This document shows positions 32,201-43,554 of a stretch of DNA of 64,000 nt, one piece after another (position 1 is the stretch's first letter; every line of letters begins with the position of its first letter). The position numbers were made by a program, and so were the translations under genes. Source of the DNA: Bolinopsis microptera (Eukaryota > Ctenophora > Tentaculata > Lobata > Bolinopsidae); assembly GCF_026151205.1 (NCBI RefSeq), contig NC_087078.1, positions 5,163,675 through 5,227,674 of the forward strand, given 5' to 3'. The notes beneath the pieces were generated by a model, which was given only the letters and a program-made list of their open reading frames with translations, was not told the origin of the DNA and searched no databases.

Positions 32201-35200
32201 GATCCGACCTCTCCTGATGTTAAGGATCCGGTTTTCTCCCCTCCCTCTATCCAGCACCCACAAGAACTAGAGGACTTTAGAATTAGTGACGAAGATATCA
32301 TTTCAGCTATAAAAAGTATCTCTACAGATTCTGCTTGTGGACCGGACGGAATACCTACAACTCTCTTGAAAAACTGTGCTAAGGAGTTGTGTTCTCCTAT
32401 ACGTATTATTTGGGAGGAATCATTTGAAAACGGTACAGTGCCATCGTTCTACAAAGACACCTACATTACACCACTATTTAAAAAGGGTGACAGGGCCAGG
32501 GCAGTCAACTACAGACCAGTTGCTCTCACTTCGCACATCATCAAAGTGTATGAACGTATCCTCCGTGGTGTTATGGTTGACTTTATTGAGAAAAATCAGC
32601 TTCTCTGTAACAACCAGCACGGGTTCCGCTCAGGAAGAAGCTGCCTTACCCAGCTGTTAAGTCACGTAGACGATATAGTTCAAGGTCTTACTAGAAATGC
32701 AGACACTGACGCTATATATCTGGATTTTGCCAAAGCCTTTGATAAGGTCGATCATCGGTTACTGCTTCTGAAAATGAAGAGATTGGGGTTTCATGAGAAG
32801 GTGGTAAACTGGATCCGATCCTTCCTGACTGAAAGGAAGCAATGTGTTGTGTTAAATGGTGTATCATCGTTTGCTGCCGCAATCCTCAGTGGAGTTCCAC
32901 AAGGCACCGTTCTTGGGCCACTGTTATTCATTCTGTTCATAAATGATATGAAGCTATGTGTTAAAGGGTCTGTCATCAGATTCTTTGCTGATGACACTAG
33001 GATTCTTAAGCATATCTACAGTTTGGCCGACAAAGATGTCCTGCAGGATGATCTCAACTCTGTTGTTAATTGGGCTAAGTGCAACAACATGGCCCTTCAT
33101 GAGGATAAGTTCGAGCTTCTTGTTCACAAGCATTGTCCAAAGAATTCCTTGTTTGATCATCCATTCGCCATCCAAGCTCAAACATATGAAGTGTCTAACG
33201 GAAACATGCTGTACCCCACTCAAACGGTGAAAGATCTAGGAGTGACAGTTTCCGCTGATTTGTCCTGGACCCCACACGTCAACAGAATAGCTGAACGCGC
33301 AGGAAAAGTTGCTTCTTGGGTGCTAAGTGCGTTCAAAACGAGAGACAAAGCCACCATGATGACTCTGTACAAGTCTCTCGTTAGAAGCCATCTGGAGTAT
33401 TGCTGTCCTCTGTGGAATTGCTCTAAGAACAAGGACATCCAACAGCTGGAAGGGATTCAGCGTACGTTTACATTGAAAATAGATGGCACCCAGCACCTCA
33501 ACTACTGGCAGAGATTAAAGGCCCTAGATCTGATGTCATTGCAAAGAAGAAGAGAACGGTATTTAATCATCAACATGTGGAAAGTTCTGCATTGCAAGTG
33601 CCCTAATGATATTGGTATCCAGTTCTCGGTGACTCTCAGACATGGTCATAAAGCAGTTGTGCCCAGTATAGCTAAGTCCAGCAGTCAACGTAATCAAGCA
33701 CTACATGACAACTCATTTGCAGTCACTGGACCTCGATTATGGAATGTAATCCCAACACATATGCACACCATCGAGGATCCTATGCAATTCAAAGCGGCTT
33801 TAACGAACTTTGTGAAGTCATTTCCAGACGAGCCTCCAGCTCCAGGATACAGCCGTCGGAATGGAAACTCCTTGCTTGATTGGAGTGGTGATAAAACAGT
33901 TTCTACACTGTCCGGGGGGTCGACATTTTCGATGGCCCGATAGAGGATTCTATGAAACCCTACAAAGTAACAAAGTAAGTAAGTAATATTTACCTCGATG
34001 AAGCAAGATGAGCAAATATGGAGGTGAAGGAATGTTTGCAATAGGTTGACTTGTTTGTACTGATGTCAGAGGTCATTTTTGTCCTGTAAAAATGACCAAA
34101 TGTTAACATTAACCAGGGGAAAACCCATAATGCTGATATTTGAAGTTTGTAGTTACATTTTCGAGATGAAGTTGATAAAACATCTTGAATACACGATAAA
34201 AATAACAATGTGGTTTTTCGAACTCTAACTTTTTTAGTTCGAAGTTTTGAAAAGAAATCATGTTAACAAATATCAAAATGTAAGTAGAATGTCCTGGTCT
34301 ATGAACCTGTAGTTGTAGCTGAGGTACCGGAACCGTTTGGAAACTTTGTTAGTCACGTACTTCACGTGTACAATGTCCTTCAGGTCTGTCTTAAAGAGTG
34401 TGTCTCCTGAACGCAGAAAAAAACAACAATAAGTGGATATATAGCTGATCTCTGTAATGGGTTTATAAACTGGTAATAGGTATGAGGTTCGTCGATATGC
34501 GAACAAAACCCCTGACCCTCTTAAAAAGTGAGCAACTTCAACTTACCTTCTTCAAAGTAAACAGTACCAGCGAGCCAGCAAGGACTGTTAACAGAGTTAA
34601 TGTGGAGGATCATTTTGTCCAGGTCCGAGTAGGAAACTCTGACCTTATCCCCCACCATGTAGCTCGTGTTTTGGAATGTAAGACAGGTGATCGGGGCATG
34701 AGGGATCTGTACGGCTAGCCTGGGTCACGTGGTCAAGTATTAGTTTGATGGGGAAGAATGAGGTTAAATTGGAGTGTGTCTGGAAGGTGGGTTTAAGTTG
34801 AAGGAGTTTAAAAGAGGATTGTAAAGCTTTGGACTACTCAGATAACGGAATGATTATGAGCAATTAATTAATTAATTAAATGGGCTGCACTACCCTTCAG
34901 GGCACTATGGTCACTGGTAAGCTGAAGAGATATTAAATCATAAAGTTACGTACCTGTCTTGGAAATGTTCCAGAAATTTCTCCATGGTAAGATCAAAACA
35001 TGCTGACTTGATCGAGACGACCTTGTCCCTTATCTGCAAGTAGCGGTGTAGGATGTTCAGTAGTTTTGTTCCTGCCTCTTTGAACTGAAGTTATTGACTT
35101 TAATATGTAGTACTAGGTAAGGTGATATAAGTGAATATGGTCAGAACTACGCTAACATCTCCAGCTGGTCGTCAAAATAACATCTTTCGGTAAAATTTCT

Positions 35201-38200
35201 CAATTTAAAAAGATGATGATAATGGTTCTATTCTTCGCTAACCAGTCACGCCTGTATCAAACAACAGAAACACAGAGATAAAATACACAAAGTGATGTTA
35301 ATTTGATGATTTGCTTTTATCAAATTTCTTAACAAAACACAAAATAGAATGAAAATGGCTGAATCCTACGCTTAAATCTTTAGCTAGTCGTCAAAATGAC
35401 ACTTTTTGGTAAAATTTCTTCATTTTTAAAAAGGATGAAATAGCTGACTTTTTCGATAAACACCTGTATCAAACAATAAAAAAAACAGATGCACAGAATG
35501 ATGTTACAAGATTTGATCTGTTCTTTTGTTTTTCAGTTGAACTATATAAATTGAAACGATCAAAATTACTGATAACTGGTTTTAGCCTCGTACAATCTTA
35601 GCTTTCAAATGATTTGTTCAGTAGTCTTACCACTCCTCCTAGTAGGACTTATTCCACCAAGCCTAGCAACATGCTCCAACAGTTTTACCACTGGTTTAAA
35701 GTTCGGTGAAACAGCTAAGGATTATGTGCTCTTTGAACCCTGAGCCCCTACAGGGCAAGTTCACCATCTGTGGATGGGTTAAGAAGTTGCGTCCTTCGTC
35801 CACTTCATCCTATACAAGAAAGCAAATGGTGGGTTGCATATTATGGCTCAACCGACAGCCAGTCATATCCTCATGATGAGATAAAGATAGATGAAACAGG
35901 ATACACCCATATCTTCAACGCAAGATTTGATACGAGGAGTACAATAAACGTATTACGTACCTCTGAAAGGAGAATGGAAATATTTCTGTGCCTTTTTGTC
36001 CCTGTCCTCTAGGGCAGCCATGTTCTACTTCTAGGGTGAATTGATGGACACTACGAAAACTTCATAATATCATAAAATACTACCAATTGGTGGCTCCATG
36101 GTTCTTGGAAACGAATTTGATACTCTTGGAAGAGACATCGCTGATGCTGATCTCACTGCATTCGGCGGTGAACTAGTTAAAGTAAAGAACTGACGCAAAT
36201 AAAGGAAATGAACGATGGAGGAATTTGCTCCAAAGTTGAATAGGAATATGGCCGATACGAACAAGGTATCTGAAATGGAGTGACTTTCTTCGTAAAAAGA
36301 GATCGAGAAACGTTATGTGTCGATGATTCGAGAAGATGGGGCATCTTGGGTAAGTTTATCATTCACTTCAATCAATTACAGCAATTTTCGAGAATTTCAA
36401 ACAAACAATTCCTGGATATGTTCACTATTCATTGTTCCATGGCAGTAATCGAAAAGTGGCAGATGGCGATGGTCACCACAATTTAGTATATTTAACATTG
36501 TTTTACAATTCAGAATGCTATTCCTGGCCCTGGCCGGTGCACTATACGTAGAAGCAAATTTTAAACTTAGCTTACGTTTCAGATGACTTTATCGGAGCGA
36601 CAATTACATAGAGACTTATCAAACATCTGCAGTTTTATCACAAAGAGGATTAAATAAGTTAAAAGCGTTCGACTTTTTTTATACGAAACTGAACTCTGTG
36701 AAAATAGACGTTGTTTCTAGAATGAAATTAGTATTTAATTTTACCCTCTTAGAATTAGATAACTACACCACGACTTAATATTTACATTGTTAGCCAATAT
36801 TAAAGGTAGCTATTTAAACAAACTCGCACCCGTGGAATATTGTTTCTTTTGGGTCAGCACAGCTCAGGCACACAACTAGAACAGTACTAAAATACCACTA
36901 AAATGTATCCCGATATAGTATATAATAGAGTTACGATGATTAATTAATTAATTGATTACCTGGTTACAGTTCATGTGAGACACAATGATGTGAAGCAGCT
37001 CGTCCTGGAATCTGTCAAACCGCGTGTAGTATCCACAAAGAACATTCTCACGCAACTGACTGATATAGTTAATCAGTTAATGAGTTAATTAGTTAATTGT
37101 TTGATTATATGTAATCAGTTAATTAGAAGGTGGAGATACAATTTGTGTACGATTTCTGAAAGTTATTCAAACGCAAATTATTTTAAAATTTCTATTTGTG
37201 TAATTCAAATAAATGACCTTCACAAATAAGATAACCTTCTCATGTTTTAAACAAACTTTTAGATAAGACCTACCTAAAGGACATATTGACGAACTTTGAG
37301 TTTCCATCCGACCTTGTCAACTCCTCAATGTCAGTGTTTTTACCCAAATTATCCACAATCTGCAACATGACCCGGTTAACCAGAACTATAGTCTCGGAAG
37401 TGTCCTCAGTGGTCAGCTGGGATAGCAGCAGTTTCTGTAGCTTCAGTGCTCGCTCGTGGAGCTCCGATTTCTCTTCGTTGTAATATCTGTGTGACAGAGA
37501 GACTATATATATTAATTAGTACTATTTATTAATTATACTATTTATTAATTAGTACTATTTGTTAATTAGTAATACTTTAAATTAAAAACACAAATATCAC
37601 CAATTTCCCTAGACTATCAGTTTCAAAATACTAAGATATAAAATGAATATTTATATCAACATATTTTGACATTAAAGAAAATGGATGACACCTTACCTTG
37701 CATTTTGCACGATGAGAAGACATGAACTGACCAGAGACTCCACGCTGTTGATAGAATCAGCCTCCAAACCCTGCTCAATCACATCCAGACTCATTGGGTA
37801 CTTGATAACAGAGTGGTATGACTTACTCGACGGTATGGAGAAGAAATCATCAAACGCTATAATCCCTGACGAGTCCTTGTGATTTTTTAATATATTCAAT
37901 ATTTTTTTGGCTTTGGCTTTACCCACGATTACCTTTTTAGGCGTTGGTTTCATCTCGACGGTCCCTTCTATGACTTCTGCTTTGATCTCAGCTAATTTCT
38001 TGTGTCCTGATTTCGGTGTCTTGGACATTTGAGGCGTCCCTTTTGGAGTCTTTGACTTTGGTGTCCGTTGAGACGCTGCCTTAGGCGTTTTCATTTGTTC
38101 AGTTTCCATCTTAATCATTAATTCTGCTGCAGTGACAGCTGCAGTTCCTGCTTTCGGTGTCACCGGCTCTTGGATAATGGTGTTCGGTTTCTTAAGTCGA

Positions 38201-41200
38201 TCTAAAAGCGGGGTCTGAAGGGTTCTCCAGACGTCGTTATAATCAACCAGCACGATATCCTCGGACAACACGTCCAGACAAGGCACATTTAGTCTTAGTT
38301 CTTTCTTCTGTTTGGTAATTCTCGTGACATTGGTGTTGTGCGTCAGAATAGAACTGTAGGGAGTGTGGCGAAACAGTGTCATCAGTTCTTCTTGTATGAA
38401 GTATTTCTTTCCTTCGTAGAAATAAGTCGGCATGCATTTAAATAACTTCTTGCTATCAGCGTCTGCTTTAACTAGTCTAAGCAAAACATCCTCGATTGTT
38501 GAGTATTCCGGGCACAGCTGATCAATTCTTGACAACATGCCACAAACAACTTTTAACAAAACATTTCGGCAATCTTCAGTGGTTTCGAGGACGTCTTCGA
38601 AGTCAACGATGCTGTCAATTCTGTTGTGGAAAGAGGAGTAAATGCGGACCATTTCGTGTTGAATCTCACTGCCTTTGTCTTTAAGATCATTGAAACACGT
38701 GAAAACGAGATACTCGATACTACTACTCTCTTCGGCATGGGTGACCACAGAACTTAGAACTGAGGCCCATTTTAACGGTGACTTCTGAACAACTTTATCT
38801 GATTTCTCTTTCTTGACAGCCGGAGAAGAAGTCTCAGCGTCTTTGGAGGGGACTTTCTTTCTGGATATAACCCCCGCTTTCCTCTTTTCTCCCACCTTCG
38901 AAGTGGAAGTTGTTGGTTTGTTTTCTGGAATTGTCTCGCTTTCTTCCTTGATATATGCTTGTGCCAAAGAGTTAACAAAATCTTTCAGATTGACCGCATC
39001 TTTACTGATAACACTTGATTTAGTGTTGAAATGAATTGCGTTATCACACATGGTTGTGATGTCCTCTGTCAGATTCATGATATTTTCGTATTTACAAGCG
39101 ATTATTTTGCTTCTGATGCCAGCCAGCGAGACTGGATTCTTGATTTCTTCGTAGTACAAAGGCAGGACATCCTCGTCAATTAGTCTGAGGAATGCTGAGG
39201 TGATGGGTCGTCCACTCTTGTTACATCTCGACACTGCCTGAACAGATGTTTCCATTTTAGCGTAAATAATCAAAAATTAAAACAATTAAAAATAACGGTT
39301 TAAATTAAAAGTGTTCGACACGTGACTACGTTACTATGTAGGTAAAGATTATTAAGTTACACACTTTTACGTAATAACCTCCAAGTACACTTACTCACCT
39401 GACAAAACATGTTCCAAAAGTCCACAAACATATCCTTATTAAACTTAGTCTTCTTTCCATCTGGCCTGTAATCAATAAACTCATACTGGGGGTTAATGGC
39501 TGTTCTCAAACTCTTATCCGCCATCTTGGTGGACGTCATGTGCTTCTTGATGGAGGTCACGATCTCCAGGCTCATGTCGTGAAACTCGGTGTGGGGTTCG
39601 TTGTAGGTTTTGGCGTTTACACACATAATGAGGAGGTCTGTGTAGCAGTGGTAAAGGGACGTGTAGAGTCCTTTTGTGATGGATTCCTTTATCATTGATA
39701 GACTTATTGGGAGCTGTATTATCTGAAGAAACGATGTAAGGTGAGAGTGCAAATTATACGCGTAGGTGACGTTAAATCGACAATTATTATTAATGAAATT
39801 GTAAAATTGTTGTGGATATATGGGGTGACCGATCACAATAAACATTTTAAAACAAATAACATATTTCGAGTGAGAAGTAATGATAATCTAATTAGCATAA
39901 GTTCACTAACATCGTAGTAATCAGGAAGGATGTTTCTGTCAGGTAGATGTGTGAATGCCTTCTGAACTCCGGCTCTTACATTAGCAGCTTTTAAGAGTGC
40001 TGTACACAAGCTCTGCACTCTGAAATTAGAAAAACCAACATTAGATTTGTAGATAAATACACTCTACTCACTGTATCTAAATGCAATTAAATTTTTAAAT
40101 TTTTCCAACTGGTCAGTAGACTCAGAAATTTCCTAAAAACAAAAGCAAAGCAAGCCGAAAGGGAAAACCAAATCCACCCTGATTCAGCTACCCTAATTGG
40201 CCATTATAACTAATCATTACATCAGCAAAAAGGCATCAGACTAAAAATTGTTTCAAGAATGGAACTAGAATCTAGCTAGATTATTACCTGCTGCAATTAG
40301 CATCGAAGTCAAAGTTGGTCATACTCATAGCTTCCATTTTGTTTGGAGTTAGCTTCAACTTTATTTTTATCTTTTCAGCTTTAGCCGGTGTCTTCTCAAC
40401 GGATTTTACCGGAGTTTTGGACAATTTCTTTTTCTTGGGAGAACGATGCGATTTCTCCTGCTGGGAAGTCAGTGGTTAATTACCGTTAATGTAGTCAAGA
40501 AAATTAATTAATAAATAAAATATCGGAGCATATTTACAAAACTAAAGAACTGTTAAAACTGATCTAGCAACAATCATTATGTTGACCACACAAACCTTGA
40601 TGACTTTCTTCTTCTTTTTGAAGTGAGCAGAGTCAGAAGCTGATGTATCTGATTCATTGCCCGAGTTGTAGTAGTCCATACTGATCAAAGAGTTGAGCTC
40701 CTCAGCAAATTTCTGAGAGGTTTTAAATAAATGTAGTATCAGAATGAATTGTTAACACTTAATATAAAGATGGCAAACCTACTAACGAATGCCAACCTAA
40801 TCATATAACATTACATTGCCCTTTTACTTAAGCCTGGGTAAGCCTGGAAGTCACTTGGATACTTTTAAACTGTATCAAATGGAAAATAAGTGTTTTAATA
40901 ATAATATTCTGTACCTGTTCAACATCTTCCACACCAGCAGGTCTGTTGTCCAGCCTCTTTAGGTTTGAGAATACAATCTTAACATCTGTCAAAAAACTGT
41001 CAAAGGCAACATATCCAAGATTCTTCACTTTCTTTATTATGTGACCAAATGCCTGAAGGATTAGAATAAAAGTATGTCAGACTACTTTTAAACAACAATC
41101 CATACATATGCCCACGTTTTCTTGAAATAGAAACAGTATGGAGACAAATCTTGGATATTTTACAGAACTCAATGAAAATATATATATTAAATACCTTGTA

Positions 41201-41350
41201 AACAGACCGTGTCTTTGTTAAACACTCATGATCTGTAAGAACTTTCGTCAGTTTCTGACAAAGCGCATTCAGCTCGTATTCACAATCATCAGACATAAGT
41301 TCCTCTGAGCCCTGAGCGTAAAGATTAGAATAATTGTAAGATCTTTTCAT
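26238..41350 (-). CDS. Polybromo-like chromatin protein (bromodomains plus BAH), 18 exons
   Basis: Exons (minus, 5' to 3'): 41350-41195, 41052-40915, 40712-40596, 40457-40288, 40019-39911, 39722-39399, 39237-37697, 37486-37274, 37059-36960, 35084-34954, 34662-34547, 34406-34307, 34083-33994, 30425-30266, 30158-30025, 26766-26613, 26468-26345, 26248-26238. All phases fit, giving 1295 aa. Bromodomain-like regions lie at about 14-120 (degenerate, FSNLKRLD), 195-300 (CVNAKTYN), 345-430 (CDNAIHFN) and 775-885 (VQNARYYN). A Lys/Pro/Thr-rich linker with TPKS repeats follows the third. A degenerate BAH (VGDKVRVSY) lies at about 1000-1100 and a clear BAH ([29 protein letters not shown]) at 1120-1275. 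The role would be acetyl-lysine reading in a PBAF-type SWI/SNF complex in the nucleus. No HMG box is present. The start codon and the 11-nt last exon (VFK, stop) are the least certain parts. Confidence 0.8.
26871..27838. mobile_element. Non-autonomous hAT element in a polybromo intron
   Basis: The 8-bp direct repeat GAGTGATC flanks it at 26863-26870 and 27839-27846. The termini are CAGGAGTGTAGGAA and, inverted on the right, CAGGGGTGTAGGAA, the CAGGGGTG-type end known from hAT transposons, which make 8-bp target duplications. The 968-bp interior has no transposase ORF. A G-rich run (about 26886-26915) lies just inside the left end. Confidence 0.85.
27847..28673. other. Intron sequence upstream of the nested cathepsin gene
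   Basis: AT-rich, with a short TAGTATAG run (about 27960-28010). It must hold the cathepsin L promoter if that gene has its own. No exon is supported on either strand. Confidence 0.3.
28674..29660 (+). CDS. Cathepsin L-type cysteine protease, intronless and nested
   Basis: 328 aa, normal length for the family. Signal peptide at residues 1-15 ([15 protein letters not shown]). The I29 propeptide has an ERFNIN-like helix (residues 36-54) and NAFGDM. The mature enzyme has oxyanion Gln129, catalytic Cys135 in [11 protein letters not shown], His274 in [11 protein letters not shown] and Asn295 in NSWGTSWG, plus the GCDGG and SEQQLVDC motifs. All catalytic residues are intact, so an active lysosomal or secreted protease is expected. 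It lies on the strand opposite the polybromo-like gene, inside the intron between exons 30158-30025 and 26766-26613. The lack of introns suggests a retrocopy that acquired a promoter, or a lineage habit of intronless genes. Confidence 0.9.
   Translation: MKLLVFLCLVGAVLGNLAFEEWAKEHSKVYSSYRERMYRQEIWESNMITILSHNVRHVKGETTYNMAMNAFGDMTFEEFRSHKTCYGGNLGKTPKIHYGGSTFMAPLNFTAPAAVDFRKLGYVNAIKDQGQCGSCWAFSTTGSLEGQLFRKNGKLVSLSEQQLVDCSGKFGNDGCDGGLMDWAFTYIMSVKGLEAEKSYAYTAEDGECQYNAANAIGGATGFIDIPEGSEDMLTMAIAANGPISVAIDASHSSFQFYNKGVYDEPNCSSTELDHGVLAVGYGTDSTGQDFYIVKNSWGTSWGLDGYIMMTRNKKNQCGIASSASFPMV
30559..30656 (-). tRNA. tRNA-Tyr(GTA) with 17-nt intron
   Basis: The mature parts fold as a 73-nt tRNA plus intron over 30656-30567 on the minus strand. 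The acceptor arm pairs CCCTTGG with TCGAGGG (two G-U pairs), the D arm is GCTC...GAGC, and the T arm holds the B-box GTTCAAATC. The anticodon GTA is at 30623-30621, followed by A37 and the intron TGGTTTCAACCCTAGTA. An intron right after position 37 is standard for eukaryotic tRNA-Tyr. Six T residues at 30564-30559 give a Pol III terminator. The gene sits in a polybromo intron in the same orientation as its host. Confidence 0.92.
31246..33983 (+). mobile_element. 5'-truncated CR1-like non-LTR retrotransposon
   Basis: One 895-codon frame (31256-33943) starts inside the endonuclease domain ([24 protein letters not shown]) and runs through a complete RT ([30 protein letters not shown]) to the C-terminal domain ([24 protein letters not shown]). 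No ATG opens it, because the N-terminal endonuclease part is missing. It has no stops, so the insertion is recent. The 3' end is short AAGTAA-type tandem words. TAATATT occurs at both ends (31239-31245 and 33984-33990) as a possible target duplication. It lies in a polybromo intron, antisense to the host gene. Confidence 0.85.
31256..33943 (+). CDS. ORF2 of the CR1-like element (endonuclease, partial; RT complete)
   Basis: The product would nick the target and reverse transcribe the element RNA, but the missing first third of the endonuclease makes autonomous activity unlikely. It shares its layout with ORF2 at 18663-21389 (same order of motifs, clearly diverged) and supplies the C-terminal region that the latter lacks. 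Confidence 0.8.
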   Translation: MAYRPPNASLSSFKALLSFFSVCISSINDDSYDIMMTGDFNLPSIDWQTNCVQSGGTQEIQQSAQHFLTFMSDHLLSQYVMCPTRGNNVLDLFITNNNRVVTNVECKTTTMSDHHVVDVMLAYNPLEQEKSAVPKFDENSYRCLDFLQADFSSLRDEIEDTNWSQLRSSCSFEDFPALFTETLFQICSSHVPRKAKPSGRPKHTNALRRKRNRLQARLNALVNNGAPDDHIRNVRNKVALLQYDIRCAHTKRLDEKESRAVEKIKTNPKFFFSYAKSLSKIKSSINMLFDSNQEITTDPKKMADLLQEQFSSVFSDPTSPDVKDPVFSPPSIQHPQELEDFRISDEDIISAIKSISTDSACGPDGIPTTLLKNCAKELCSPIRIIWEESFENGTVPSFYKDTYITPLFKKGDRARAVNYRPVALTSHIIKVYERILRGVMVDFIEKNQLLCNNQHGFRSGRSCLTQLLSHVDDIVQGLTRNADTDAIYLDFAKAFDKVDHRLLLLKMKRLGFHEKVVNWIRSFLTERKQCVVLNGVSSFAAAILSGVPQGTVLGPLLFILFINDMKLCVKGSVIRFFADDTRILKHIYSLADKDVLQDDLNSVVNWAKCNNMALHEDKFELLVHKHCPKNSLFDHPFAIQAQTYEVSNGNMLYPTQTVKDLGVTVSADLSWTPHVNRIAERAGKVASWVLSAFKTRDKATMMTLYKSLVRSHLEYCCPLWNCSKNKDIQQLEGIQRTFTLKIDGTQHLNYWQRLKALDLMSLQRRRERYLIINMWKVLHCKCPNDIGIQFSVTLRHGHKAVVPSIAKSSSQRNQALHDNSFAVTGPRLWNVIPTHMHTIEDPMQFKAALTNFVKSFPDEPPAPGYSRRNGNSLLDWSGDKTVSTLSGGSTFSMAR
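35085..35608. other. Polybromo intron sequence before the pentraxin-like pseudogene
   Basis: AT-rich intron. A ~120-bp segment (about 35165-35290) recurs loosely at 35380-35480 (TCGTCAAAATRACA...TTTTGGTAAAATTTCT), a local duplication. No exon seen. Confidence 0.35.
35609..36342 (+). pseudogene. Pentraxin-like domain pseudogene inside a polybromo intron
   Basis: An ATG at 35609 opens a signal peptide ([20 protein letters not shown]) and a start like KDYVLFEP. Homology then passes through at least three frames: [16 protein letters not shown], then [11 protein letters not shown] and [13 protein letters not shown], then [29 protein letters not shown] and [15 protein letters not shown]. The last blocks match the pentraxin/LamG-like jelly roll, where G-VLGQEQD-LGG-F and F-GEL--FN-W are typical. 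In-frame stops occur after FEP and elsewhere. No intron is visible, so it may be a decayed retrocopy or an old intronless secreted gene. Sequencing errors are the only other explanation for so many breaks, and unlikely. Confidence 0.7.
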
Positions 41351-43554
41351 AACTCAAAAAATAAAGAAATGGAAAGCTGCACAATGTACCCACTGATCAA
41401 AGCAATCATAACATAAACTCATTTAAAAGCAAGAAAGTAAGCTTCAGAGTAAGTTCCAAAAATTTGTCATTTTTATCAACTTTAGGCTCAGTTACACAGT
41501 GGGCCAGAATAGAGGGGCAGGCTACATTGGATATGTTAGTACCATCCAAATATGTCTCAAAGGTGTTCTTGAGAATGCTTTGGCCCAAAAAAACGATTTA
41601 TACCAATTCCTTGTAACTTGTTATCAGTTGCGTAACGTTGCCTGTTGGCGCCCCCCTCGCTGAAAAAGCCCTTTTGGCGGCCCTCACTAAAATTGAACAA
41701 ATTAGATGATTATAGACGATACGCCAGTAAAATGTCTAAAAAAGTGTGTTTCTAGAGCAAAACGCGCAATTTTGCTAGTACCGTAGTTTTACCAAATTAT
41801 CCCACATTCAAACGACAATTTGGCGCCCCCCTAAGATGGCGCCCCCCACCAATAATGCCGGTTTAAGCACGTTTTTGTCAATAACTTCTAGGAACTGAGC
41901 GCTCCTTCAGGAAATAATCATAAATTTGAAAATATATGGTCAGAGTAAAAAATATAGAACAACACAAGGATTGTGAAAAGCTGTTCAACCTATACTAGAA
42001 GAAAAATTGAGGTAAGTAGGTAGCCCTGGTTAGGTGGGTACACAATCCTTGCGGTATGCATACTTCTATCCAAGATTTGCATGCTTACTCATAGTAGCTT
42101 AATTTTTAATTTCTATAGATACAATGCCAGAACATGTCCATCATTTTTAATCCACTTAACTAGTAACTACCCAAAAGTATAATTTATAATACCTTTTGTA
42201 CAATCATACTAATAAACGAAATTGTTGCTTATAATGCTATAATAAGGAACAAGTAAAATTATTCAAACAATATACACATAATTGTCACAATGACCCTATA
42301 TAAAAACAACCCATCAAAAAATCAATGTATTCCCTATCTCAAATATTGGGAGAAACATTTGAATATTAACTTTGACTTGTGGCTCGAAATTCAAATCTAA
42401 ACTATTTATATCAACAAAGTTCTTTCTCGCACCTCTGTCCCCCCGTAGAGAAATAACTGTTGTTCTTAGGATTTCGAAACGTAGGCGCTTCCTTATGTAT
42501 CCAACAGCATCTGAATACTGTAATGCTATAATTGATAAAAATAAAATGTTGTTGTTTTCTTCAATAGAATAAAATCGGACGCTACTCAGTTCCGTGACCT
42601 GATCGTTTGCATAACTTCAATTTGCGATTTGTACCATAATAAAACTATCACTGCCATGGGGTTCAAAAAGGGTCATTGTAAGCCTCCAGCGTAATGGTCC
42701 TAAGTCTCTGCCTCATGCGGTGCCTGTCAACATCAGCTAACAGAATAGCCCTAACATAACGATCAAGCCACAAATTAGGTCCCTATAATGATTTAATATT
42801 GTTGAATAAAGAGATTTGAATATAATATTGTTTTATTCTGAATATTTGTTTTATTCTGAGTTCCAGCTGAAATTATTTTTGTAACGCAGCGCTCAATTTC
42901 AGAGTGTTTAAAGAATCCTCGTTCTCATTTCAAATGCTGCGCGGCGTATAAGTCGTATTTATTCCCAATTCATGTCATTGCGATTCAACACAACCGTCAT
43001 AATTATAATAAGGTAATATTAGTATTGCGCTTAGATTGAGAAATAAAGATAACGATACTATTTAAACTAGGAATAACTCGGAAAGTAAGTTCATTAATCC
43101 AGAATGGAAACAAATCAACGTTGAACGTGTTAATTCGGTGATGCGCGCGTATCTGTACTGCGCGTGTTTGGAATTAATAACACACACAGCGCTTACAATC
43201 CACTTTGAAAACAAACCATTTGTTTGGAAATGCGCCTTACGTAAAGTTCCTCAGTCCAACAATTCAAAATCAGCTAATGGATACTTGTAACTGAATCTCT
43301 GCACTCATAAGGATTTTTGGCGAAGGACATGAGGCATTCCTTTTGGAAATTGTCTGGGAATTTATTATTCAACACAAGTCTTTCAAGAAATAGATGGAAA
43401 TAAATTTATTTTCAGCAGAAATGCTGTTGCATGTATAGTAGGACAAGATGCTGCGGTGAAAAAGCTGCATCTGATATGAACATGTTATGCTTGTTAGCAA
43501 GACCTCCCGTTTGCCATCCTGACGCAAACTTATCAAGTTTCGCATGGTAACATA
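41351..43554. other. Non-coding stretch with GGCGCCCCCC-type repeats
   Basis: GGCGCCCCCC(T/C) words occur near 41647, 41822 and 41840, with a related TTTGGCGGCCC near 41674. They are GC-rich islands in AT-rich sequence, possibly remnants of a transposon. A duplicated TTTTATTCTGAATATT word lies near 42830-42860. I see no exon that continues the polybromo gene upstream, so its true 5' end may be at 41350 or beyond what I can detect. Confidence 0.35.

Noticed and set aside
36950..37570. TTAATTAA-rich stretches as a regulatory array
   Set aside because: Simple AT-rich repeats in introns between well-supported exons; nothing beyond low complexity.
41406..41588. Upstream polybromo exon (LKNTFETYLDGTNIS...)
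   Set aside because: The frame is open but I find no acceptor/donor pair in phase with exon 41311-41195, and repeat-like sequence adjoins it.
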